From positions 1 through 6,748 of the forward strand of contig JASHYS010000415.1 in NCBI GenBank assembly GCA_030042915.1: a stretch of 6,748 nucleotides of DNA. The letters run 5' to 3'. A program made the translations under genes and the position numbers. Origin of the DNA: Acidobacteriaceae bacterium. GTDB taxonomy: Bacteria; Acidobacteriota; Terriglobia; Terriglobales; Acidobacteriaceae. Under the pieces are notes generated by a model. It had not been told where the DNA came from and made no database searches. It was given only the letters and a program-made list of their open reading frames with translations. Positions within the stretch are counted from its first letter, which is position 1; every line of letters begins with the position of its first letter. Positions 1-6,324 of this stretch are shown here, one piece after another.

Positions 1-1076
1 TGTTGCGGCTGGCCGGTCAGTTTGCGCTGAAAGAAGTCGAAGTCTTCGTCATCCATCGCTTTGGGCAGGGTGTAGCTTGCGACGGAGTTGATCAACTGCC
101 AGCGCAGGTAGGTCTTGATGGTGTCGAGATCGGTGGATGCAATCACGGACTGCAACCCTTTGAAGAAGTCCGGGCTCGTGACATTTAACTCGGAGACTGT
201 GTGCACGCCGGTTTCAGCGAAGAGCTGAGGCCATGCGATCGCAGGAGTCAGTTGTGTGAGTTCGAACACCGGCATGGGATGGTAGACCTTGGTTGGATCG
301 CGCATGGTGGTGACGTCGAGCGATACCTTGGCCAGGGCGGTTTCAAGCGTCATGATCTTCTGTGCATCGGCGGCAGCCTGCTCGGTGGGTTCTCCCATCA
401 GACCGAGCATGTTGGCGATGTGCTGCACATATTGCTGGCGGGTTTTTTCCGCGGCATCGCCGGTGCGGAAATAATAATCGCGTTCGGGCAGGCCCAGCCC
501 GCCCTGGCTCACCACCGCAATCTGTTTCTGCGCATCCTTGAAGTCCTGCTGTTCGCCGTAACCGAAGAAGGCATTCACATTGATCATCTGGTAGTGCGCC
601 AGCAGATCGGTAAGCTGTTTCTTGTCGGTGAGGGCGGTAATGCGATCGAGCTCGGGCTGCAATGGCTTCAGGCCCAGGGCATCGATCGCACCTTCATCCA
701 GGCAGCTCGAGTAAAAATCGCCGATCTTCTGCTCGTTGGGCGTGTGCTGTGCGCCGGGCGAGGCCACGGCGTCGAGCAAGGTGTGCAGAGCCTCCCGCGT
801 GTAGTCGCCGACAATGGCTCCGGTTCCGTATGCAGGTTTATCTGCGGGAATAGGGTAGAGCTTGGTGAAATTTCCGCAGGCATATTTCCAGAAGTTGACG
901 CAGGGATCGACGCTGGTGTCGATCAACTGCCTATCCAGGCTGGGCAAAAGCTCCACTTTCTTGTCGGAATCTGTTGCCGGCATGTTGTTACTTTGCGCGG
1001 AAACAATGCCTGCCTGAACGGCAACCGCGAGTACGCCGATCAGCCAAAATGCTCCGCTTCGACAAAGCCGATTCAT
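1..1076 (-). CDS. Secreted M13 family zinc metallopeptidase (neprilysin/PepO type), N-terminal part, cut by window edge
   Basis: This is the first 358 codons of a peptidase of the M13 family, whose members cleave oligopeptides outside the cytoplasm using one zinc ion. The reading frame stays open to base 1. Residues 1-28 form a signal peptide (basic start, hydrophobic core, VSAQS cleavage region, no lipobox Cys). The family hallmark DPCVNFWKYACGNF lies at 57-70, QGGLGLPERDYY at 191-202 and RDPTKVYHPM at 259-268, all typical of the M13 N-terminal domain. Family members are usually about 650-700 residues, so roughly half is missing. The HExxH and ExxxD zinc motifs fall beyond the edge, so catalytic competence cannot be judged. 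The ATG at 1076 is preceded by GGAGG (1084-1088) with a 7-base spacer, which supports this start. It lies 161 bp downstream of the menC-like gene on the same strand and may have its own promoter, though I see no convincing one. The family is certain; the substrate is unknown. Confidence 0.93.
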   Translation of the reverse strand, partial: MNRLCRSGAFWLIGVLAVAVQAGIVSAQSNNMPATDSDKKVELLPSLDRQLIDTSVDPCVNFWKYACGNFTKLYPIPADKPAYGTGAIVGDYTREALHTLLDAVASPGAQHTPNEQKIGDFYSSCLDEGAIDALGLKPLQPELDRITALTDKKQLTDLLAHYQMINVNAFFGYGEQQDFKDAQKQIAVVSQGGLGLPERDYYFRTGDAAEKTRQQYVQHIANMLGLMGEPTEQAAADAQKIMTLETALAKVSLDVTTMRDPTKVYHPMPVFELTQLTPAIAWPQLFAETGVHTVSELNVTSPDFFKGLQSVIASTDLDTIKTYLRWQLINSVASYTLPKAMDDEDFDFFQRKLTGQPQ

Positions 1077-1237
1077 TCCTTTGCCTCCAAATTGCACTGA
1101 TTTGCTTGTTGTTTCCGGCGAGCTTTGTGGGCCGCAGATGAGACGCACGCGGGCCGCAATCAACCCCCTCGCCGATCGTGCCCTCAACCCGCAGTGTGTC
1201 TTGTGGGCTCGCCCGGTTTACGCAAATGAATCTATGC

Positions 1238-2362
1238 TTACGCCACCAGCGCCATGGCGCGGATGGTTTCCTTGCGCGTGGTGAGCCTTTCGATCAGGTC
1301 GGCGCGTACTTCGTAGCCGCGGCCCGGCGTATCGGGGATGGCGATCTCGCCCTGCGGCGAAACGGTGACCTCCGGTTCGATGATGTCTTCGGTCCAATAG
1401 CGCGCCGAGGCAGAGACGTCGCCCGGCAGCGTGAAACCTTCAAGCGAAGAAAGCGCGATGTTGTGCGCGCGTCCGACGCCCGACTCGAGCATGCCGCCGC
1501 ACCAGACAGGTATGCCGCGCTCCAGCGCCGCATTGTGCACGGCGATGGCTTCGGAAAATCCGCCTACGCGCCCCAGCTTGATATTGATGATCTTGCACGA
1601 CTCCATCTCGATGGCGGCCAGCGCGTCGCGCCGGTTGTGAATCGATTCGTCGAGACAGATGGGTGTTTCCAGGCGCTTTTGCAGTGCAGAGTGGAAGTAG
1701 AAATCGTCGTGCCAGAGGGGCTGCTCGATCATGAGCAGGTCGAAGGCGTCGAAGGAGACGATGTGGTCCTCGTCGCGCAGGCGATAAGCCGAATTGGCAT
1801 CGCAGCTGAGCAGAATGTTGGGCCAGCGATCGCGCACACGTTCGAAAACCTCTACGTCCCAGCCGGGTTTGCACTTGAGCTTGATGCGCTGATAGCCGGC
1901 GGCCAGTTCGCGCTCGATGATCGAAAGCAGTTCCGGAATCGAGGGCTGGATGCCGAGAGACACGCCGCAGGCGATGGTTTCGCGCACGCCGCCCAGAAGG
2001 TGCGAAAGCGATACGCCTTCACGCTGCGCCTCAAGATCCCAGATAGCGTTTTCCAGCGCAGCCTTGGCCATGGGATTGCCGCGCACGGAGCGGAAGATAC
2101 GCGGGCACTCGCCTCCGTGCTCGGGCGCTTCGGCAGCCAGCATCGGCCCCAGCTCGTTCACCAGCACTTGCCAAGCGGTATCGGTGGATTCGCCGGAGAA
2201 ATACGGGCGCTCGCCGGCAGTACATTCTCCCCATCCGGTCAATCCTTCCGACTGAACTTCAGCGAGCAGGATTCTTCGGTTGCGGGTGACTCCAAAGCTG
2301 GTTTCAAACGGGCGAACCAGCGGCATGTGAACTTCACGCAGGATAATCGCATCGATTCTCAT
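1238..2362 (-). CDS. menC: o-Succinylbenzoate synthase / N-succinylamino acid racemase (enolase superfamily, MenC-like)
   Basis: The 374-residue protein belongs to the muconate-lactonizing subgroup of the enolase superfamily. These enzymes abstract a proton next to a carboxylate held by Mg2+. The N-terminal capping domain (about 1-125) is followed by the barrel. The active site is complete: K161-L-K163, metal ligands D188 (SCDAN), E213 (MIEQP) and D238 (CLDES), and the second base K262 (NIKLGR). GGMLESGVGRAHN at 289-301 is typical of the NSAR/OSBS subfamily. Spacing is almost that of the Amycolatopsis enzyme (K163, D189, E214, D239, K263). Such enzymes either dehydrate SHCHC to o-succinylbenzoate in menaquinone synthesis, racemise N-succinylamino acids, or do both. 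R265 aligns with Amycolatopsis R266, a residue linked to racemase activity. The ATG overlaps the GNAT stop as ATGA, so translation is probably coupled. The family is very secure; which reaction matters in the cell is not settled, and menC is given as the conventional family name. Confidence 0.9.
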   Translation of the reverse strand: MRIDAIILREVHMPLVRPFETSFGVTRNRRILLAEVQSEGLTGWGECTAGERPYFSGESTDTAWQVLVNELGPMLAAEAPEHGGECPRIFRSVRGNPMAKAALENAIWDLEAQREGVSLSHLLGGVRETIACGVSLGIQPSIPELLSIIERELAAGYQRIKLKCKPGWDVEVFERVRDRWPNILLSCDANSAYRLRDEDHIVSFDAFDLLMIEQPLWHDDFYFHSALQKRLETPICLDESIHNRRDALAAIEMESCKIINIKLGRVGGFSEAIAVHNAALERGIPVWCGGMLESGVGRAHNIALSSLEGFTLPGDVSASARYWTEDIIEPEVTVSPQGEIAIPDTPGRGYEVRADLIERLTTRKETIRAMALVA

Positions 2363-3192
2363 AAAACTTTGCTTTCCTCAGAAACAACGTTGGAACCGAA
2401 ATATAATTCCGCCGAGGTATACGGACCCAGTTCAAAGACTCCATTTCCTACGGCATCGCGGGAGAAACCAAGGACTGCCAACCCGCGGGAAAAGGCCCGC
2501 TGAAACTTCTGCCGATTCTCCAGCTGAACTGCGAGGGCTCGTTCGCGGCTTGCTGCGTTTGCCTTCCACTCAGCCGTGGGGGATGGAACCACAATGCGTT
2601 CTTCGATGCTCTGCTCGCCTGCCGGGCGCCGTTCGAGAATCGCCCTTACGCGAGGGGAATTCAGCTCCCATTCGGCCAAAAGACGGTCGGTTGGCAGCCC
2701 ACCCTGCAGACGAGATGAGGATACACCATAGAAATCCACAAGATAGGTGCGTGAGACGGCTCCGAGCCTGTGGATATTTAAAAAGGCGTTCTTGATTTCG
2801 AGCGGATCGAATGTCCACTCCATATGCCGCAGGCCGCGCGAAAGCGCCTCACGTCGTTGCTCCCATTTGAGTTGCGCACCAATGCCGCGATTCTGGTGCG
2901 ACGTGCGCACGGCCAGCATGTGAGAGTGGATGTACGGCATTGGGCCATTTTCGGTCTTTTTGATCCCAGGCAAAGACAGAGCGAATCCAACCAGTTTTTC
3001 CGTCGGGTTCGCCGTACCGTCCAAAGCGGCTTCAGTGTCAAAAGCGCCGATAACCTGGCCACCGATTTTCTGCGCCAGCAGAAAGGTTTTGCGGGGAACG
3101 GCGTCGCTCTCGTCGTAGCCCCACGTTTCAATCTGGAGCTCGACACACGCGTCCAACTCCTCCCATCCCGCGCACGAGCGAATGCGGATCAT
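2359..3192 (-). CDS. GNAT superfamily acyltransferase, COG3375-like, partner of the NSAR/OSBS gene
   Basis: A 277-residue cytoplasmic protein with an N-terminal GNAT fold that transfers an acyl group from acyl-CoA to an amine. The CoA pyrophosphate-binding signature is QNRGIGAQL (100-108), following the strand HMLAV (91-95). A second conserved block runs from WTFDPL (126-131) through NAFLNIHRLGA (135-145) to YLVDFYG (150-156), then LPTDRLLAEWEL (166-177). These blocks mark the orphan 'predicted GNAT' family COG3375 as I remember it. The protein is much longer than a minimal GNAT (about 150 residues); residues 180-277 form an extension, part of it charged. The gene overlaps mazG upstream and menC downstream by ATGA at both ends, with a weak GAGG before its start. 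Because GNAT succinyltransferases are known partners of NSAR enzymes, an N-succinyltransferase acting on amino acids is a reasonable inference. The acyl donor and acceptor cannot be read from the sequence. Confidence 0.85.
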   Translation of the reverse strand: MIRIRSCAGWEELDACVELQIETWGYDESDAVPRKTFLLAQKIGGQVIGAFDTEAALDGTANPTEKLVGFALSLPGIKKTENGPMPYIHSHMLAVRTSHQNRGIGAQLKWEQRREALSRGLRHMEWTFDPLEIKNAFLNIHRLGAVSRTYLVDFYGVSSSRLQGGLPTDRLLAEWELNSPRVRAILERRPAGEQSIEERIVVPSPTAEWKANAASRERALAVQLENRQKFQRAFSRGLAVLGFSRDAVGNGVFELGPYTSAELYFGSNVVSEESKVL

Positions 3193-4178
3193 GGCTGTGC
3201 CTCAGGCGCCGATTTCGATCCGGATTTCGCCGCTGAAGTTGTTTGCGCGTCACGGCCGTCAGCCTCCTCGGCCGCGAGAGTTTGTTTGGCCTGCTCCCAT
3301 AGCGCCTCGAGCTCATCGGGCGAAAGCTCTTCGAGCGGGCGCGGCGAAGCCAGCTCCATCTGGTGAAAGCGGCGCCGAAAACGAAGATTGCAGTTGCGCA
3401 GTGCCATCTCGGCATCGACACCCAGGTGCCGGCCCAGGTTGACGGCCGTAAACAGCAAGTCGCCCAGTTCTGCCTCCACAGCAGGCTGGCGCGCCGGATC
3501 GCCGGATGCAGCTTCGGCTTCGAGCTCCGCAGTCTCCTCAGCCAGCTTGGGAAGAAGCTGTCGCCAGCTCGGCCAGTCGAAGCCGGACTTTTGCGCGCGG
3601 GCGCCGAGCTTGGCAGCTTCAGCCAGCGCGGGCAGGGCGCGCAGCACGCCGTCTAAGCTCGACTTCGCCTGACCCTGCTCCAAAGGGGCCGTCGCATGCA
3701 ATGCTTCTGCTGCCTTGATCTGGTCCCAGTTGCGCAGCACGGCCTCGGAATTTTCAACTGTGGCATCCACGTCGGCCTGGTTTCCGGCCGCGCGCGAAGC
3801 GGCATCGCCAAAAACGTGCGGGTGGCGGCGTATCAGCTTGCGGTTCAGAGATTCCAGCACATCGGCGATGGTGAAATGGCCTTGGTTGGCCGCCATTTCG
3901 GCATAGAAGAGAATCTGCAGGAGCAGATCGCCAAGCTCTTCGGGCAGATGGGAGAAATCGCTGCGCTCGATTGCGTCGAAGACCTCGTAGACCTCTTCCA
4001 GAGTGTATTTGCGGATGGAATCGAAAGATTGCTCGCGGTCCCAGGGGCAGCCGCCGGGGGCGCGCAAGCGCGCCATGATGGCGACGGACTGCTCGAACAA
4101 TGCTGCCGCGCGCGCCGGATCGGTGATGGTACGCGGCGCCAAATCCTGTGCATTGGAGCTTGCTCGCGGAAGATCCAT
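3189..4178 (-). CDS. mazG: Nucleoside triphosphate pyrophosphohydrolase MazG
   Basis: A 329-residue cytoplasmic enzyme that hydrolyses (d)NTPs to NMP and pyrophosphate, a house-cleaning role that also affects ppGpp in E. coli. Both MazG domains are present. The N-terminal one has GCPWD (43-47), EEVYE (61-65) and EELGD (80-84); HPHVFGD at 119-125 follows. The C-terminal one has EETAE (214-218) and ELGDLL (237-242). These are the EExxE and ExxD sets of Mg2+-binding acidic residues, all intact. It is longer than E. coli MazG (263 residues) because of about 25 extra N-terminal residues and an Ala/Ser-rich tail after about residue 300. The start at 4178 is chosen for its GGAGG at 4182-4186, although the spacer is only 3 bases; M35 (IMARLRAPGG) is a possible shorter start. 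The frame stays open upstream to 4637, but that stretch lies antisense to the prepilin peptidase and has no MazG character. It is the first gene of the operon, and its stop overlaps the GNAT start. Confidence 0.93.
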   Translation of the reverse strand: MDLPRASSNAQDLAPRTITDPARAAALFEQSVAIMARLRAPGGCPWDREQSFDSIRKYTLEEVYEVFDAIERSDFSHLPEELGDLLLQILFYAEMAANQGHFTIADVLESLNRKLIRRHPHVFGDAASRAAGNQADVDATVENSEAVLRNWDQIKAAEALHATAPLEQGQAKSSLDGVLRALPALAEAAKLGARAQKSGFDWPSWRQLLPKLAEETAELEAEAASGDPARQPAVEAELGDLLFTAVNLGRHLGVDAEMALRNCNLRFRRRFHQMELASPRPLEELSPDELEALWEQAKQTLAAEEADGRDAQTTSAAKSGSKSAPEAQP

Positions 4179-4260
4179 GCACCTCCAGTTTACCTTGGGC
4201 CGAAAAAGCGGCTGAGGAAACCCCAGGCCCGCGGTGAAAATCTCTCCCGGAATCAAGTGC

Positions 4261-4286
4261 TTGAACTGCGTATCGGAGGGTATACT
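4261..4286 (+). promoter_or_regulatory. Possible promoter of the prepilin peptidase gene
   Basis: TATACT at 4281-4286 matches the -10 consensus at 5 of 6 bases. TTGAAC at 4261-4266 matches the -35 box at 4 of 6, but the spacer is only 14 bases, well short of the usual 17. Transcription would begin near 4293, almost at the ATG at 4296, giving a leaderless or nearly leaderless message. The alternative reading is that GGAGGG at 4275-4280 acts as a distant ribosome site, about 15 bases from the ATG, and that the promoter lies further upstream. Confidence 0.3.
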
Positions 4287-4295
4287 CTCACTGCA

Positions 4296-5207
4296 ATGAT
4301 TCGCACCCTGGGCACAGTATTGGCAGGCTTGTTGGGCCTGTTGTTTGGCAGTTTTCTGAATGTTTACGCGACCCGCTGGCCGAGAAACGAGAGCGTGATT
4401 CGGCCGCCTTCCCATTGCCGTCATTGCGGCCGTCCTCTTACCCCGTGGGAAAACATTCCTCTGGTTAGCTGGGTGGCGTTGCGCGGACGCTGCCGTACCT
4501 GCAATGGATGGATCGGTTGGCGGTATCCGCTGGTGGAATTCGCGATGGGAGCGCTCTGGGCCTGTTCGGCGTGGCTCACCATGCCCTGGTTTGCCGACTT
4601 TCATAGGCCGGACCTCGCCTATACAGCTTCGCTGCAAATCGTCAACGGGGTTGGCCAGATGATTTTTCTGTGGCTCCTCGTCGCCTTGGCGGTCTTTGAT
4701 GCTGAGAATCTATGGCTGCCCGACCGTTTGATTTTGCCGGGTGTTGGCCTAGGCCTGCTGGTCGCCGTCACACGGGAAACCTTCAATGCTTTCCTGTTGC
4801 TTCATGGCAATTTCGAGGTGTGGAAACACGTGGTCTCCGGGGCCGTTGCCACGTGGTTTCTGGGCGCGGTGGTGCCTGCGGGAGGGTTATACCTCATTCG
4901 CATTCTGTATCGGGTCGTCCGCCACAAAGAGGGCATCGGCATGGGCGACATCAAGCTGATGGCCATGATCGGCGGGTGCGTCGGCGTGAGACTGGCCGTA
5001 TTTGCCTTTGGATTCGCGGTCATTCTCGGCGCGTTGGTGGGGTTAGTTTGGCTGGCCGCAGGGTCCGCGCGCTCAAAAAACGAGCCGTGGGGAGCAAAGA
5101 AGCTGGCCTTCGGCACATTTCTTTGCCTGGGCGCGATGATCTGCATCTTCTGGATCTCGCCCCTCACGGTTTTCTCGCGGAACTGGTTCGGTAATCTCGG
5201 TTTTTAA
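4296..5207 (+). CDS. Type IV prepilin peptidase / N-methyltransferase (A24 family, PilD/GspO-like)
   Basis: A 303-residue inner-membrane aspartic peptidase that removes the leader of type IV pilin-like proteins and N-methylates the new first residue. About seven to eight hydrophobic segments are visible. The N-terminal segment contains GSFLNVYATRWP (18-29). The cytoplasmic methyltransferase domain carries two Cys pairs, C41/C44 and C66/C69, around NIPLVSWVALRGRC. The catalytic aspartates are D135 in FDAENLWLPD and D218 in GMGDIKLMAMIGG. AFGTFLCLGA at 271-280 is the usual C-terminal block. Everything needed for both activities is there. The frame is open upstream to 3696, but that part is antisense to mazG; the ATG at 4296 starts exactly where family homology begins. 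The gene is divergent from mazG across a 117 bp gap. No pilin, secretin or ATPase gene lies in the window, so the choice between PilD and GspO cannot be made. Confidence 0.93.
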   Translation: MIRTLGTVLAGLLGLLFGSFLNVYATRWPRNESVIRPPSHCRHCGRPLTPWENIPLVSWVALRGRCRTCNGWIGWRYPLVEFAMGALWACSAWLTMPWFADFHRPDLAYTASLQIVNGVGQMIFLWLLVALAVFDAENLWLPDRLILPGVGLGLLVAVTRETFNAFLLLHGNFEVWKHVVSGAVATWFLGAVVPAGGLYLIRILYRVVRHKEGIGMGDIKLMAMIGGCVGVRLAVFAFGFAVILGALVGLVWLAAGSARSKNEPWGAKKLAFGTFLCLGAMICIFWISPLTVFSRNWFGNLGF

Positions 5208-5210
5208 ACA

Positions 5211-5224
5211 GGAGCTTCGGCTCC
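5211..5224 (+). terminator. cUUCGg-loop hairpin between convergent genes, likely terminator
   Basis: GGAGC-TTCG-GCTCC forms a perfect 5 bp stem closed by the very stable C(UUCG)G tetraloop on the plus transcript, 3 bases after the prepilin peptidase stop. No U-run follows on the plus strand. Read from the minus strand, the same stem is followed by TGTTT, a weak U-tract, so it may also stop transcripts of the TPR gene. The short stem makes an efficient terminator uncertain. Confidence 0.5.
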
Positions 5225-5233
5225 GCCCGCGCC

Positions 5234-6010
5234 TCATTGCGATGTCGCAGGTTTTTGGGCTTCAGTCGATGATTTGGCGTTTGCAATCTCAGGATCCTGC
5301 AAAGCCTTGCGGGCGTCTTTGCCATGGCGGCTGTCGGGATCGTATTGCGTCACCTTGAGGTAGTTGGCACGCGCGTCGGCAAAGTTACCCAAATGCCGCT
5401 CCGCTTCGGCCAGCCCCCAATAGACGTCGGGATTGTCGGGGTCGAGCACCATCGCCGATTGAAAACGCGAAAGCGCGGCCTTCCAATCCTTGTTGTCGAG
5501 ATAGTACTTGCCCACGTTTTCGTCTTCGGCCGCAGTTTCATGGTGCTCGGGCACGGGCTTTTGCGCTTTGCGTCCGTGCTTGTCGGGCTGCGTATCTTCC
5601 TCGTCGTCCGCAGGTGGCAGCACATCACGCAGACCGGCGAGGCTTGAGCTGGAGCTTTTGTCCTTCTCCTGCTCCGCCTCTCCGGCTTCTTCAGGGGTGC
5701 GTACGGGATCCACATCCTCAGCCGGCATCGAGGGGCGCGCAGCTTCGCCACCGGCAGCCGAAGGCACATTCGGTGGATTGCCTGTGGGCACCACCGGTAC
5801 ATCGCTCGTGTCTTCAGGAAATGGGTTTTGATTGGTCTGCTGCTGCGTACGCGCAGGCTGCTGCGCGGCGGGCGGATTGTCCTGCGCGGACGGCGGACCT
5901 TTTCTCGGCTGTGCAGCGGGCGGGTTGCTTTGCTGGTCCTGGGCAAACAACCTGGGTGCAGCCGCCATCCAGCAACCCAGAGCCAACGCCATGGTAAGAG
6001 CCGTTTTCAT
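5234..6010 (-). CDS. Secreted low-complexity/TPR protein of unknown function
   Basis: A 258-residue protein (from the ATG at 6010) that I do not recognise as a named family. Residues 1-23 are a signal peptide ending in RLFAQ, so it should leave the cytoplasm. Residues 24-115 are rich in Gln, Pro, Asn and Ala and are probably disordered. A Ser run (119-123) and an acidic stretch (DDEED, 135-139) follow. Two tetratricopeptide units follow at about 162-195 (GKYYLDNKDWKAALSRFQSA) and 196-229 (VYWGLAEAERHLGNFADARA), with the classic D/NP turn after each. TPR units bind peptides or partner proteins, so a scaffold role in the envelope is inferred. The start is uncertain: no ribosome site precedes 6010. 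In-frame alternatives are TTG at 6076 (GGAGG 3 bases upstream) and ATG at 6064; both would add about 20 charged residues before the signal peptide. It converges on the prepilin peptidase and is divergent from dnaX. Confidence 0.82.
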   Translation of the reverse strand: MKTALTMALALGCWMAAAPRLFAQDQQSNPPAAQPRKGPPSAQDNPPAAQQPARTQQQTNQNPFPEDTSDVPVVPTGNPPNVPSAAGGEAARPSMPAEDVDPVRTPEEAGEAEQEKDKSSSSSLAGLRDVLPPADDEEDTQPDKHGRKAQKPVPEHHETAAEDENVGKYYLDNKDWKAALSRFQSAMVLDPDNPDVYWGLAEAERHLGNFADARANYLKVTQYDPDSRHGKDARKALQDPEIANAKSSTEAQKPATSQ

Positions 6011-6116
6011 TTCGACACGCTGCGCAACCCGCTCGCGGGCGCCGTCAGTAAAAGCATCGCACATCTGCCGAGGCAACTTCCTCCGCTCGAAGCCGCCCGG
6101 CGAGGTCCCTCCTTTA

Positions 6117-6146
6117 ATTAGACTCCGCCCGCAAGTCGATTGTCAC
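6117..6146 (-). promoter_or_regulatory. Sigma-70-like promoter for the TPR gene
   Basis: Read on the minus strand, GTGACA (6146-6141, 5 of 6 to the -35 consensus) is followed after 18 bases by TCTAAT (6122-6117, a fair -10). Transcription would start near 6110. This leaves a leader of about 100 bases to the ATG at 6010, or about 34 bases to the TTG at 6076. Confidence 0.45.
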
Positions 6147-6245
6147 GAATGCCCAGCCTGCTTCCTTCGCCCCAATCCGGATTTCGATCTCCGGGCTAGA
6201 CTTTCATCCGGCTGAAGTGACGTCAAATGCTCAGGGTTTCCCTCC

Positions 6246-6274
6246 CTGTCGGCCTCGGCCAGAACCGATACAAT
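6246..6274 (+). promoter_or_regulatory. Possible dnaX promoter
   Basis: TACAAT at 6269-6274 matches the -10 consensus at 5 of 6 bases. The -35 at the ideal distance (CTGTCG, 6246-6251, 17-base spacer) is poor, at 3 of 6. The start site would be near 6281, giving a leader of about 44 bases that contains the AAGGAG ribosome site at 6309-6314. Confidence 0.35.
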
Positions 6275-6324
6275 CGCCTCTGGGCCTCTTGTTCTCGCAA
6301 GAGTCTTCAAGGAGCGTCGTTCGC

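Larger units (their letters stand above)
6011..6324. other. Divergent intergenic region between the TPR gene and dnaX
   Basis: No convincing gene is seen in these 314 bases. The left part (6011-6076) could be coding if the TPR protein starts upstream of 6010. The rest holds a good minus-strand promoter, a weaker plus-strand promoter, and two perfect 8-base palindromes: ATCCGGAT at 6175-6182 and TGACGTCA at 6218-6225. A further ATCCGG copy lies at 6206-6211. A short plus-strand reading frame (6149-6199, 16 codons) has no ribosome site and is not called. Confidence 0.6.

Noticed and set aside
201..1100. Long plus-strand open frame of 299 codons
   Set aside because: It lies antisense to the M13 peptidase, whose frame shows clear family motifs and a signal peptide. 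High GC content opens the opposite strand; the plus-strand translation shows no recognisable domain.
1202..1215. GGG-CTCG-CCC mini-hairpin after the menC-like gene
   Set aside because: The stem is only 3 bp and has no U-run on either strand, too weak to call a terminator.
1178..2503. Long plus-strand open frame of 441 codons
   Set aside because: It runs antisense through the menC-like gene and into the GNAT gene, both of which have intact catalytic motifs. Its translation is Arg/Ala/Gly-rich shadow sequence.
4197..4230. Overlapping short inverted repeats (GCCG/CGGC and GGGCC/GGCCC) in the mazG leader, suggesting an attenuator
   Set aside because: Stems are 4-5 bp in GC-rich DNA, no leader peptide or U-run accompanies them, and chance occurrence is likely.
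3696..4295. N-terminal extension of the prepilin peptidase by 200 codons
   Set aside because: It is antisense to mazG, and A24 peptidases begin with the hydrophobic GSFLN segment, which follows directly after the ATG at 4296.
4179..4637. N-terminal extension of mazG by 153 codons
   Set aside because: It is antisense to the prepilin peptidase, lacks any MazG similarity, and the ATG at 4178 has its own GGAGG.
6158..6168. Minus-strand GAAGGAAGCAG, resembling the conserved loop of 4.5S/SRP RNA, which often lies near dnaX
   Set aside because: The matching 5' strand (CAGG before the tetraloop) is absent and no hairpin of the right shape forms around it, so the match is probably chance.
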